The position numbers and the translations under genes were made by a program. This document shows positions 8,441 through 17,204 of a stretch of DNA of 64,000 nt, one piece after another; positions within the stretch are counted from its first letter, which is position 1, and the number at the start of each line of letters is the position of its first letter. The notes under the pieces were generated by a model, which was not told the DNA's origin, ran no database searches, and saw only the letters and a program-made list of their open reading frames with translations. The DNA comes from Oscillospiraceae bacterium (GTDB lineage Bacteria > Bacillota > Clostridia > Oscillospirales > Ruminococcaceae), in contig CABIYQ010000002.1 in NCBI GenBank assembly GCA_902362965.1, forward strand, positions 241,752 through 305,751, written 5' to 3'.

Positions 8441-8497
8441 TATGCAATATAAATCAAAAAAGCCGTGTATACAATGCGGCAGAACGGAGAGAAATTT

Positions 8498-9973
8498 ATG
8501 AGAAAAAGCGGTATTTTAATGCATATATCCAGTCTTCCTTCAAAGTACGGAATAGGAAAAATGGGTAAATCCGCCTATGACTTTGTGGACTTTCTTGTCA
8601 GTGCCGGAGTAAAGTGCTGGCAAATCCTGCCTCTTTCTCCTACAAGCTACGGTGATTCGCCGTATCAATCATTTTCAGTATATGCCGGAAATCCGTATTT
8701 TATTGACTTTGAAACGCTCAAACGTGAAGGACTTATAAAAAAATCCGATTATGAGGATATAAAATGGCAGGATAATGACCATCAGGTAAATTACAGTATA
8801 ATCTACAATAATTGTTTTAAAGTTTTAAGACAAGCTTATAAAACATATAAAAGGGACATTTCCAAAAGGTACAAAACTTTTGTTGAAAAAAACAGCTCTT
8901 GGCTTGATGATTATGCATTGTTTATGGCTCTCAAATTCAAAAATAACGGTAAACCTTGGTATGAATGGGACAAAAAACTGGCAATGCGAGACAATAACGC
9001 ATTGAAAAAAGCTTCCGAGGAACTTGAAAAAGAAACAGAATTTTTTAAATTTATTCAGTATAAATTTTTCAGACAGTGGAGTAATTTGAAAAAATACGCC
9101 AATGACAAAGGCGTGGAAATCATTGGGGACATGCCTATATATGTTTCCTATGACAGCGTTGAAGCATGGGTGTCTCCGGAGCTTTTCCAGTTTGACAAAC
9201 ATAAAAAACCGAAAGATGTTGCCGGATGTCCACCGGACGATTTTGCTGTAACAGGTCAGCTTTGGGGCAATCCTTTATATGACTGGGAATACCACAAAAA
9301 AACCGGTTATAAATGGTGGATCGACAGACTTCAATTCTCAGCGTCCATTTACGATATAGTAAGAATAGACCATTTCAGAGGATTTGAAAGCTACTACGCT
9401 GTTCCTTACGGTGATGAAACCGCAGAAAACGGCGAATGGCGGAAAGGTCCGGGAGCAGAGCTTTTCAAAGCTGCTGAAAAAGCACTGGGCAAACTTAACA
9501 TCATTGCCGAGGATCTGGGTTTTATCACCGAAGACGTTTACAAAATGCTTGCCGATGTAGGATACCCGGGAATGAAGATTTTACAGTTTGCATTCGGTGA
9601 GGACAGTACAAACGAGCATCTCCCCCACAATTTCACATCCTCCAACTGTATTGCATATACAGGAACTCATGACAATGAAACTCTTAAGGGCTGGGTAAGT
9701 TCGCAGTCGTCAGATACACTTAAATACTGTATGGCATATCTTGGTGTAAAAAAGAAAAAGGATATTCCCAAAAACATCATAAAGCAGACGTGGGCAAGTG
9801 TTGCACAAACAGCAATTGCACAAATGCAGGATTTTCTTAATTCCGATGCGTCAGCAAGAATGAATACACCGTCAACACTGGGAAATAACTGGCAGTTCAG
9901 AACCTCAGAGGACGATTTTACCGACAAGCTGGCAAAACGTATACTCAAGTTGAATAAAATGTATAACAGATAA
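8498..9973 (+). CDS. malQ: 4-alpha-glucanotransferase (amylomaltase)
   Basis: 491 residues, the usual GH77 length. MalQ moves maltosyl and longer units between alpha-1,4-glucans and frees glucose. The GH77 signatures are intact: SPYQSFSVYAGNP, the nucleophile aspartate in VRIDHFRGF, the acid/base glutamate in IIAEDLGFIT, and GTHDNETLKGW with the third carboxylate. Start 8498 (MRKSGILMH) follows GGAGAG by seven bases; earlier in-frame ATGs have no site. glgP starts 22 bases after the stop, so the two form a maltodextrin/glycogen operon in which MalQ makes the longer chains that the phosphorylase shortens. Confidence 0.95.
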   Translation: MRKSGILMHISSLPSKYGIGKMGKSAYDFVDFLVSAGVKCWQILPLSPTSYGDSPYQSFSVYAGNPYFIDFETLKREGLIKKSDYEDIKWQDNDHQVNYSIIYNNCFKVLRQAYKTYKRDISKRYKTFVEKNSSWLDDYALFMALKFKNNGKPWYEWDKKLAMRDNNALKKASEELEKETEFFKFIQYKFFRQWSNLKKYANDKGVEIIGDMPIYVSYDSVEAWVSPELFQFDKHKKPKDVAGCPPDDFAVTGQLWGNPLYDWEYHKKTGYKWWIDRLQFSASIYDIVRIDHFRGFESYYAVPYGDETAENGEWRKGPGAELFKAAEKALGKLNIIAEDLGFITEDVYKMLADVGYPGMKILQFAFGEDSTNEHLPHNFTSSNCIAYTGTHDNETLKGWVSSQSSDTLKYCMAYLGVKKKKDIPKNIIKQTWASVAQTAIAQMQDFLNSDASARMNTPSTLGNNWQFRTSEDDFTDKLAKRILKLNKMYNR

Positions 9974-9995
9974 TAATTTTAAAGGAGGATCTTTA

Positions 9996-12332
9996 ATGGA
10001 ACAGTACAAAGAAAAACTCAGATCCGCTCTTCTGGGCTGCACTACTCCTCAGGAAATACACAATGCACTTGGCAATGCAGTAATGGAATATGCGTCGGAA
10101 AACTGGCAAAAATCTAAAAACGCACATCTTAACAGCAGGAGAGCCTGTTATTTTTCAATGGAATTTTTAGTAGGAAGAGCTGTTTTTAACAATCTTCTTT
10201 GTCTTGGCATTTATGACGAAACTGAAGCGGTACTCAATGAAATGGGCAAAAGTCTTTCAGAACTTGAAGAAATCGAGGACGCCGCTCTCGGTAACGGCGG
10301 CTTAGGACGCCTTGCCGCATGCTTTCTTGACAGTGCAGCATCACTTGACCTGCCCCTTGACGGCTACGGAATCAGATATAAATACGGTCTGTTCAAGCAG
10401 GGAATTGAAAACGGTTTCCAAACTGAAACCGCTGATAACTGGACTAAATACGGTGATCCGTGGTCTGTAAGGCATGACGAAGAAACTGTTGAAGTAAAAT
10501 TTAACGGTCAGACTGTAAAGGCAGTTCCTTATGATATGCCGATCTTCGGCTGTAAGACAAATCATATAAGTACTTTGAGACTTTGGCAGTCGGAGGCTAT
10601 AAACGAATTTGACTTCAATCTGTTCAATCAGCAGAAGTATACTGAAGCAAGTCTAGAAAAAAATTCCGCAGAGGATATCTCAAGAGTACTCTATCCGAAC
10701 GACGATACAAGAGAAGGTAAAAAGCTCAGACTGAAACAGCAGTATTTCTTTTGCAGCGCTTCCTTGCAGGACATTACTAAAAAGCATTTTGACCGTTTCG
10801 GCAGTCTTGAAAATATTTCAGACAGTATTACAATTCAGTTGAACGATACTCATCCCGTTATTTCCATACCTGAATTTATCAGGATACTTGTAAACAGCGG
10901 TATGGACTTTGAAAGAGCCTTTGCCATTACTAAAAAAGTTTTCAACTATACAAACCATACTGTAATGCCTGAAGCCCTAGAAAAATGGGAATGCGGACTT
11001 GTTGAAGAGCTTTTGCCGGAGGTTTATTCAATTATACTCCAAATAAATGAAAAGCTTATTGCCGAAATGTTCGCAAAAGAAAAAACTTCCGAAGAAATCG
11101 AAAAAATCAAGATTGTAAGAAATGGTCTTGTAAATATGGCTGATATGGCTGTTTACTGTTCTTCATATGTTAACGGAGTTGCAGAAATACATACTGAGAT
11201 CCTTAAGGACACTGTTCTTGCAGATTGGTATAAGCTTTATCCGGAACGTTTCCAGAACAAGACAAACGGTATTACTCAGCGCCGCTGGCTTGCTTTGTGC
11301 AACAAGGAGCTTTCTGACCTTATTACAGAACTTCTGGGCTCTGACAAGTGGATCACAAATCTTGACGAACTGAAAAAGCTCTCCGGATATGCTGAGGACG
11401 AGGAAGTAATAAACCGCTTCATGAATATTAAAAAGAATAATAAAAAAGCTCTTGCAGACTATATTCAAAAAAATGAAGGTATTACGATCGATCCGCATTC
11501 AATATTCGACATTCAGATCAAAAGGCTTCACGAATACAAACGTCAGTTGCTGAACGCTTTTTCAATCCTTTATATTTACTTCGGTATTAAGTCCGGAGAA
11601 ATTATTAATATGAATCCTGTTACCTTTATTTTCGGTGCAAAATCCGCTCCGGGCTACCGAAGAGCAAAGGGCATCATTAAATTTATTAATGAAATTGCAA
11701 AACTTGTGGATAATGATGAAGAAGTAAGCAGATATGTAAAGGTCGTTTTTGTTTCCAATTATAACGTATCATACGCTGAAAAACTTATTCCGGCAGCAGA
11801 CGTTTCAGAACAGATTTCAACAGCCGGCACAGAAGCTTCCGGTACGGGAAATATGAAGCTTATGCTTAATGGTGCGGTTACTCTTGGAACATATGACGGT
11901 GCAAATATTGAGATTGTTCAGGAAGCCGGAGAAGAAAACAATTACATTTTCGGAGCAAGAGTCGAAGAACTCAAGGAAATTATGCCTGAATATAACAGCC
12001 GTAAGATTCTTTCTGAAAATCCAAGGATCAGACAGGTCGTTCAGACTCTTATTGACGGTACTGTTTCCGACGGCGGTACGGGATATTTCAGAGAGCTTTA
12101 CTTCTCCCTTACAGACGGAGCGTCATGGCATTCTCCGGATAATTATTATCTGCTGGGTGACTTGGAGAATTATATTGACGTCAAGCTGAAATGTATAGGC
12201 GATTTCGGTAATAAAAAGCTTATCGGTAAAAAGATGTGGCTTAATATGTGTAATGCAGGCAAATTCAGCTCTGACCGGACTATTAATGATTATGCTGAAA
12301 ATATATGGCATATAGGCAAGGTTGAAATATAA
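9996..12332 (+). CDS. glgP: Glycogen/maltodextrin phosphorylase
   Basis: 778 residues (GT35). It releases glucose-1-phosphate from alpha-1,4-glucan ends in the cytoplasm. YFSMEFLVGR, the LGNGGLGRLAACFLDS motif, HEYKRQLLN and the PLP-lysine region EASGTGNMKLMLNGA are all present. It lacks the long N-terminal regulatory segment of animal enzymes, as expected for bacteria. ATG 9996 follows AAAGGAGG. It is the second gene of the malQ operon and ends before two hairpins. Codon use is like its neighbours and no defect is visible. Confidence 0.95.
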   Translation: MEQYKEKLRSALLGCTTPQEIHNALGNAVMEYASENWQKSKNAHLNSRRACYFSMEFLVGRAVFNNLLCLGIYDETEAVLNEMGKSLSELEEIEDAALGNGGLGRLAACFLDSAASLDLPLDGYGIRYKYGLFKQGIENGFQTETADNWTKYGDPWSVRHDEETVEVKFNGQTVKAVPYDMPIFGCKTNHISTLRLWQSEAINEFDFNLFNQQKYTEASLEKNSAEDISRVLYPNDDTREGKKLRLKQQYFFCSASLQDITKKHFDRFGSLENISDSITIQLNDTHPVISIPEFIRILVNSGMDFERAFAITKKVFNYTNHTVMPEALEKWECGLVEELLPEVYSIILQINEKLIAEMFAKEKTSEEIEKIKIVRNGLVNMADMAVYCSSYVNGVAEIHTEILKDTVLADWYKLYPERFQNKTNGITQRRWLALCNKELSDLITELLGSDKWITNLDELKKLSGYAEDEEVINRFMNIKKNNKKALADYIQKNEGITIDPHSIFDIQIKRLHEYKRQLLNAFSILYIYFGIKSGEIINMNPVTFIFGAKSAPGYRRAKGIIKFINEIAKLVDNDEEVSRYVKVVFVSNYNVSYAEKLIPAADVSEQISTAGTEASGTGNMKLMLNGAVTLGTYDGANIEIVQEAGEENNYIFGARVEELKEIMPEYNSRKILSENPRIRQVVQTLIDGTVSDGGTGYFRELYFSLTDGASWHSPDNYYLLGDLENYIDVKLKCIGDFGNKKLIGKKMWLNMCNAGKFSSDRTINDYAENIWHIGKVEI

Positions 12333-12337
12333 ATAAA

Positions 12338-12374
12338 TATCAGGGACTGAATTTAAAATTCATTCCCTGATATT
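12338..12374 (+). terminator. Long hairpin after glgP
   Basis: TATCAGGGA/TCCCTGATA with an inner GAATT/AATTC pair forms a long interrupted stem, followed by TTATATC instead of a clean T run. It probably stabilises or ends the malQ-glgP message. Confidence 0.55.
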
Positions 12375-12401
12375 ATATCATATAAAACAATATAAACAAA
12401 A

Positions 12402-12426
12402 AAACGTCTGTAAAGACGCTTTTTTG
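12402..12426. terminator. Intrinsic terminator
   Basis: Stem CGTCT/AGACG with loop GTAA, then CTTTTTT. A second, more classical terminator after glgP. The minus-strand Fur-family gene ends at 12499, so the A run on the other side may also end that gene. Confidence 0.7.
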
Positions 12427-12498
12427 TTGTGTGGTATAGAGAAAGAAAAAAACAATGAAGATACCGTATTTCAACAAGTATCTAAAATATTGTAAAAA

Positions 12499-12882
12499 TC
12501 ATAAGTTATTTTTTTTGCATTTTTTACAAATGCCTTCAAAAGCAAGGGAAGACGTATTTATACTGAATCCTGTTTTATCAGAAATTTTTTTTTCAATTAC
12601 GCTAAGCTCCGGAATACATATATCACTGACTTCACCGCATTTGATACATACCAAGTGCTGATGGTCTGTAAGTGTGCCGTCAAAACAATCGGAACCGTTA
12701 GGCACACTGATTTTTTTCAGCATATTATTTTCAGCAAGAAAATTAAGATTTCGGTAAACAGTTCCCAGACTTAGTTCAGGATTATCTTCCTTGAGAAAAT
12801 TATAAACAAAATCAGCAGTAGGATGAACCTTATTGTTTAATACAGCATTCAGAATTAGCTCTCGTTGTTTTGAATAACGCAT
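12499..12882 (-). CDS. Fur family transcriptional regulator (PerR/Fur-like)
   Basis: 127 residues. The winged-helix part has the family's HPTADFVYNFLKEDNP and LGTVYRNLNFL; then come DHQHLVCIKCG (metal ligands and first CxxC) and a second CxxC in GICKKCKKN that holds the structural zinc. It is slightly short at the N terminus. Whether it senses iron, peroxide or another metal cannot be decided; the residues resemble PerR-like proteins of clostridia. Start ATG follows TTTGGAG. It is monocistronic with a strong promoter at 12937-12965. Confidence 0.88.
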   Translation of the reverse strand: MRYSKQRELILNAVLNNKVHPTADFVYNFLKEDNPELSLGTVYRNLNFLAENNMLKKISVPNGSDCFDGTLTDHQHLVCIKCGEVSDICIPELSVIEKKISDKTGFSINTSSLAFEGICKKCKKNNL

Positions 12883-12908
12883 ATTAAAATCTCCAAATAG
12901 CTTAAGTA

Positions 12909-12965
12909 AGTTAAGTACATACCAACCACTGTGAATATTATAACAAAAAAAAGATAAATTGTCAA
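12909..12965 (-). promoter_or_regulatory. Fur-family gene promoter and downstream motif
   Basis: Minus strand TTGACA (12960-12965), 17 bases, TATAAT (12937-12942). Immediately downstream is TTGGTATGTACTTAACT (12909-12925), which shares TTGGTATGT plus TTAA with the metY operator region at 3130-3145. Confidence 0.65.
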
Positions 12966-13038
12966 TAGTTTTTGAAAAAAATTACAAGAAAATTCTGTAA
13001 AATTATACTTTGCACCAAATATGATTTTAATTTTTTAC

Positions 13039-13067
13039 TTGACAAGGATAAATATTAATTGTATAAT
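13039..13067 (+). promoter_or_regulatory. coaX promoter
   Basis: Consensus TTGACA (13039-13044), 17 bases, TATAAT (13062-13067). A leader of about 95 bases follows, with nothing recognisable in it. Confidence 0.8.
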
Positions 13068-13169
13068 TTAGACATATGAATGTTTCTATTACAGTGAGGA
13101 AATATATAAATGTGACATGAGCACAGCATTTCAGTCTAAAAACAATTAAATAATGAAACGGAGATTTAA

Positions 13170-13934
13170 ATGATTCTTTCAATAGATATCGGAAATACAA
13201 ATATTGTCATAGGATGCGGTGAAAACGGAAAAATTAATTTTGTTGAAAGGTTATCTACATTCAACAACCGAACAGCACTTGAATTTGCAATTTTGTTTAA
13301 AAATATTCTTGAAATATATAATGTAAATGAAAATGACATTGAAGGGGCAATAATTGCTTCGGTCGTACCGTCCGTCACAGGCAATGTAAAATCTGCCGCT
13401 GAAAAAATTATAGGAAAAAAGGTTATGGTCGTAGGACCGGGAATAAAAACCGGGTTAAGCATTGTAATTGACAATCCTGCGCAGCTGGGTGCAGATCTGG
13501 TGGTAGGCGCAGTTGCCGGCATACACTATTACGGCTCACCACTTATCATTTTTGATTTGGGTACTGCCACGACCGTATCGGTAATTGATAAGAACAGCAA
13601 TTATATAGGCGGAATAATAATGCCGGGAGTTAATACCGCTCACGAAGCGCTGACAAAAAATACTTCTCTTCTTCAGAATGTAGCAATTGAAGCTCCGAAA
13701 AAAATTATAGGTAAAAATACTGCTGACTGTATGAAAAGCGGCGCCGTTTACGGTACTGCCGCTTCCATAGACGGAGTGATCTGCCGTATTGAAAAAGAAC
13801 TGGGATATAAGCCTAAGGTAATAGCAACAGGCGGTTTAGCTGAAAGTATAGTACCTTACTGTACCAATAAAATTATTACTGATGATGAACTCCTGCTGAA
13901 CGGTTTAATGCTTATTTATCAGAAAAATATTTAA
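13170..13934 (+). CDS. coaX: Type III pantothenate kinase
   Basis: 254 residues. CoaX phosphorylates pantothenate in the first step of coenzyme A synthesis and is insensitive to CoA feedback. The acetate/sugar kinase fold motifs are clear: SIDIGNTNIVIG (phosphate 1), GADLVVGAVAG, FDLGTATTVSVID (phosphate 2) and IGGIIMPGV, then ATGGLAE near the end. Start ATG follows CGGAGATTTAA. It is transcribed alone from a consensus promoter and ends at a terminator whose 3' arm contains the last codons of the convergent antiporter gene. Confidence 0.93.
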   Translation: MILSIDIGNTNIVIGCGENGKINFVERLSTFNNRTALEFAILFKNILEIYNVNENDIEGAIIASVVPSVTGNVKSAAEKIIGKKVMVVGPGIKTGLSIVIDNPAQLGADLVVGAVAGIHYYGSPLIIFDLGTATTVSVIDKNSNYIGGIIMPGVNTAHEALTKNTSLLQNVAIEAPKKIIGKNTADCMKSGAVYGTAASIDGVICRIEKELGYKPKVIATGGLAESIVPYCTNKIITDDELLLNGLMLIYQKNI

Positions 13935-13937
13935 ATA

Positions 13938-13968
13938 AGAAAAGGGCTGAAAATTCAGTCCTTTTTTA
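13938..13968 (+). terminator. Intrinsic terminator of coaX
   Basis: AAGGGCTGAA/TTCAGTCCTT with a short AA loop, then TTTT. The stop codon and last codons of the minus-strand antiporter gene lie within it (13955-13963). Confidence 0.75.
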
Positions 13969-15583
13969 TTTTTGTAATATCAATTTTTTCCGGAACATGA
14001 AGAACAAGAACATCATTTTCCTCAATATCCGTAGGTCCTCTGGGAATTACGACCTCCTGACCTCTTTTAATAAGGATAACAAGATTGCTGGATACTTTTG
14101 CAAAGTCTGATATTTTCTGACCTATCCACTTATTTCCCGAAGATATTTTATATTCTGTAAACTGTATATCTCCGGTACCGTGGTATTCCGGAGCGCTTAC
14201 TACTACAATGTCCCCGTCCTTGATTTTAGTTTTTCCGTTTGGAATAATACTTTGATCTCCACGAATTATAAGTACAAAGAGCAGATCCCACGGAATGGAA
14301 AGTTCCCTGATCCTTTTGTCTTTCCATGGGTGTTCTCCCTGAACGGTAAGCTTTATAAATTGAACGTCAAGCTCCTCCACATAGTCGTTAAAGGTTTTGA
14401 GTACGTTTGAATTATTGTCGACCATGCCGAATACCTTTGCCATAAATGGAATAAGAGTACCCTGGAGCGATATGGAAATAAGTACTATACAGAATACTAT
14501 ATGAAAAATATCATTTTTTAAATTTTCTGCTGTAACAGTAGCCATAATGGCAAAAACAATTGAAGCAGCACCTCTTAACCCCGACCATGATACAAGCAGC
14601 GATTGCCTTATACTGCATTTCATAGGAGTCAGTATTCCGAATGTGACAATCGGTCTTGCTATCAGCATAAGGAAAAGTGAAATTGCCAGCGCTGTCGGAA
14701 ATACTTTAGGTAATGCAGATGGAAAGGAAAGTAGTCCCAAAAGGAAGAAAATAAGCATTTGCATAAGTCCTGTCAGACCGTCAAAGAAATGCACCATGGA
14801 CTTTTTATTTTTTATATCGGAGTTACCGAGAATAATACCGACTATATATGTACTTAGGTAACCGTTTCCTCCTATTGCTGACGGAAGCGCATAAGCGAGG
14901 ACGGCAACCGCAAGGACAAATGCCGCATCAAAGCCTTCAGTAGAGAATTTAAAATGCTGCAGCACTAATTTTGCCCCGATTGCAATAACAAAACCGAAGA
15001 TCAAACCATACGCAAATTGAGCAAAAATCAGATATACAATAGCTCCGCCGCTGATCTTACCTCCCATGATCGAAAGTATAATTGCAGTCAGCATATACGA
15101 ACATGGGTCATTACTTCCGCTTTCCATTTCAAGCAAGGAAGCTGTATTTTCCTTAAGACCAAGCTTTTTTGAACGCAATATTGAAAATACCGATGCAGCG
15201 TCAGTAGAGCTTATTACCGATCCGGTCAGCATACTTTCCCATAGCGGAAATTTAAGAATAAAGTGACAGAATAATCCTGTCAGTCCTGCGGTAGCGGCAA
15301 CGCCTACAGTTGACATGACTATTGATTTTGCCGCTACAGGCTTAGCTTCGCTCCATCTGGTACCGAATCCTCCGTAAAACATAATGAAAATCAATGCAAT
15401 AGTACAGATTTGTTCTGCAAAGTCATAATTTTCAAATGGAATTTTCAGAATACCGTCAGAACCGAATAGCATTCCAAGTCCGATAAAGGCGATAAGTACG
15501 GGTACTCCGATTTTATTTGAAATTCTGTTGATAAGTACGCAGATTATTATTACAGCCGCTGCTGCCAGCAAAGCGATTGACAT
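13955..15583 (-). CDS. Potassium/proton antiporter, CPA1 family with TrkA-C domains (NhaP2/CvrA-like)
   Basis: 542 residues. Twelve or so membrane segments cover residues 1-380; the exchanger motifs GSVISSTDAASVFSIL and SGSNDPCSYMLT hold the conserved aspartates of the CPA1 ion site. After residue 400 two cytoplasmic TrkA-C-like lobes follow (RIRELSIPWDLLFVLIIRG and KWIGQKISDFAKVSSNLVIL), as in K+/H+ antiporters NhaP2 and CvrA. Predicted to export K+ or Na+ in exchange for H+ for pH and osmotic balance. Start ATG follows AGAGGAGGTATAA. No second gene belongs to its transcript. Confidence 0.88.
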   Translation of the reverse strand: MSIALLAAAAVIIICVLINRISNKIGVPVLIAFIGLGMLFGSDGILKIPFENYDFAEQICTIALIFIMFYGGFGTRWSEAKPVAAKSIVMSTVGVAATAGLTGLFCHFILKFPLWESMLTGSVISSTDAASVFSILRSKKLGLKENTASLLEMESGSNDPCSYMLTAIILSIMGGKISGGAIVYLIFAQFAYGLIFGFVIAIGAKLVLQHFKFSTEGFDAAFVLAVAVLAYALPSAIGGNGYLSTYIVGIILGNSDIKNKKSMVHFFDGLTGLMQMLIFFLLGLLSFPSALPKVFPTALAISLFLMLIARPIVTFGILTPMKCSIRQSLLVSWSGLRGAASIVFAIMATVTAENLKNDIFHIVFCIVLISISLQGTLIPFMAKVFGMVDNNSNVLKTFNDYVEELDVQFIKLTVQGEHPWKDKRIRELSIPWDLLFVLIIRGDQSIIPNGKTKIKDGDIVVVSAPEYHGTGDIQFTEYKISSGNKWIGQKISDFAKVSSNLVILIKRGQEVVIPRGPTDIEENDVLVLHVPEKIDITKIKKD

Positions 15584-15676
15584 TTATACCTCCTCTGTTG
15601 TACGTTTATTGGATTTTGAATGGTTTCGGAAAGGAGTAAAGATAATGTAAAATTACCGCTATATATTTTTTCATAT

Positions 15677-15934
15677 TTAAAAAATAATAGTAATTATACA
15701 GAGAGCCAGTATTAATGCACATATAACAAAATTAAAAATGCCGGCACCTTTGCGTTTCATTTGCAGAGCTTCAACGCCGTTCCAGCCTGAAACCACGCAA
15801 AGAATAATTGTAGATATGATCATTCCTATAGTTTTTGGAATGATTTCGATCCATCCAAGAATAACTATTACTATTACCAGTATGCAAAGTATAGCGCGGA
15901 CTATAGCCAGTTTTTTTCTTTTGTCTTCATTCAT
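15677..15934 (-). CDS. Small three-TM membrane protein
   Basis: 85 residues. A charged start MNEDKRKKLAIVRA is followed by three hydrophobic segments (about residues 10-28, 33-50, 65-85), so it is an inner-membrane protein of unknown function. Its start overlaps the end of the DUF896 gene by eight bases and its ribosome site GGAGG lies inside that gene, so the two are coupled in translation. I do not recognise a family. Confidence 0.65.
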   Translation of the reverse strand: MNEDKRKKLAIVRAILCILVIVIVILGWIEIIPKTIGMIISTIILCVVSGWNGVEALQMKRKGAGIFNFVICALILALCIITIIF

Positions 15935-16148
15935 TATGATTACCTCCGTTTTTTCTTGTTACCTTGTGTTTTGAGCCGTCTTTTTCGACTATATATGTAT
16001 TATCAAGCTGAGAAGTCAGACTTCTGACAAAACTGTCACGGTATTCCTGTCTCAGCGTTGCTTGTTCTTTTTTTTCTTCCGGAGTCAACTCTTCTCTACG
16101 GGACTTTCGGGCAAGAAAGTTTATTCTGTCAATTTTGTACTGTTCCAT
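15927..16148 (-). CDS. DUF896 (YnzC/UPF0291) family protein
   Basis: 73 residues: YKIDRINFLARKSRREELT, then EEKKEQATLRQEYRDSFVRS. This is the conserved DUF896 helical hairpin, known from Bacillus YnzC, which is small, cytoplasmic and linked in Bacillus to the LexA/SOS-controlled yneA operon; the biochemical role is not known. The start at 16148 is chosen for TTGGAG six bases upstream; five extra codons from 16163 have no site. First gene of a two-gene operon with the membrane protein at 15677. Confidence 0.85.
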   Translation of the reverse strand: MEQYKIDRINFLARKSRREELTPEEKKEQATLRQEYRDSFVRSLTSQLDNTYIVEKDGSKHKVTRKNGGNHNE

Positions 16149-16286
16149 ATTTTCTCCAATCACCAGTTTTCATGATTTGAATATACATATATAATAACAT
16201 ATTTTTAATTTTAATTCAATATGTGCTTGCATTTTTTTGCAAATATGTTATTATATTTATAAAAGGAAAAAGCAGGGGAGAGAAAA

Positions 16287-17006
16287 ATGAATAAGACAGC
16301 TATAATTACAGGCGCTTCAAGGGGAATAGGTAAAGCGTCGGCATATAAGCTTGCGGAGGACGGTTTTATACCTGTTATAAATTACCGCACACATAAGGCC
16401 GAAGCAGAAAAAATTGCCGCAGAAACCGGAGGCTTTGCAATTTGTGCAGACGTATCAGACAGAATTGCAGTTGACAATATGATCAGAGAGACTATGAAAA
16501 AAACAGGGAGAATTGACGTACTGATAAATAATGCCGGTATATCGGTATCGGGACTTTTTATGTATATTACTCCTGAACAGGAAGAACTTATATGGAAAGT
16601 AAACGTTCAGGGTACGTATAACTGTACCAGAAGTGCGCTGCCGTTTATGATAAATGCCAAAAGCGGGAAAATAATAAATATTTCCTCCATGTGGGGACAA
16701 ACAGGCGCTTCCTGTGAGGTTCATTATTCTGCGTCAAAAGCGGCAATAATTGGATTTACTAAAGCTCTTGCCAAGGAATTAGGACCTTCAGGTATTAATG
16801 TAAACTGTATTGCTCCCGGCGTTATTCTGACGGATATGAACAATTCTTACAATGAAGAAACAATGGAAAGTTTAAAGAATGAAGCTCCATTGGAACGACT
16901 TGGCAAACCCGAAGATATAGCCGAATCAATATCTTTTCTTGCATCAGAAAAAAGTTCATTTATTACCGGTCAGATTCTCGGTGTAAACGGTGGATTTATT
17001 ATCTGA
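16287..17006 (+). CDS. fabG: Short-chain dehydrogenase/reductase, FabG-like
   Basis: 239 residues with the classical SDR pattern: the NADP-binding TGASRGIG at residues 8-15, NNAG near 86, the catalytic serine in NISSMWGQTGA, YSASK with the catalytic tyrosine and lysine, and C-terminal ITGQILGVNGGFI. The closing GQxLxVNGG motif is typical of 3-oxoacyl-ACP reductases of fatty acid synthesis. It does not sit in a fab cluster, so it could reduce another ketone. Start ATG follows CAGGGGAGAG. Symbol is given by similarity only. Confidence 0.8.
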   Translation: MNKTAIITGASRGIGKASAYKLAEDGFIPVINYRTHKAEAEKIAAETGGFAICADVSDRIAVDNMIRETMKKTGRIDVLINNAGISVSGLFMYITPEQEELIWKVNVQGTYNCTRSALPFMINAKSGKIINISSMWGQTGASCEVHYSASKAAIIGFTKALAKELGPSGINVNCIAPGVILTDMNNSYNEETMESLKNEAPLERLGKPEDIAESISFLASEKSSFITGQILGVNGGFII

Positions 17007-17042
17007 TTTAAAAAATATAAATATTAATAATTTGTAAAAAAC

Positions 17043-17067
17043 CACAAAAATAAATATTATTTTTGTG
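17043..17067 (+). terminator. Hairpin after the fabG-like gene
   Basis: Perfect eleven-base stem CACAAAAATAA/TTATTTTTGTG with loop ATA. It lacks a clean T run afterwards, so termination strength is uncertain. Confidence 0.45.
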
Positions 17068-17126
17068 TAAAATTTATTCCCGTTGTAGAAGTACGGAAAT
17101 AAAATTGCTGAAAGTGAAATTTCCTA

Positions 17127-17155
17127 TTGAACTTTAAATTTTATTGTGATATATT
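17127..17155 (+). promoter_or_regulatory. Promoter of the LtaS-like gene
   Basis: TTGAAC (17127-17132), 17 bases, TATATT (17150-17155). Confidence 0.55.
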
Positions 17156-17204
17156 ATGTTATGGAACAAAAATAAATTTCAATTCAGAAAGAATGAGGGG
17201 CTAA

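Noticed and set aside
13068..13169. Leader peptide before coaX (14 codons)
   Set aside because: No ribosome site, no attenuator hairpin; likely a chance frame.
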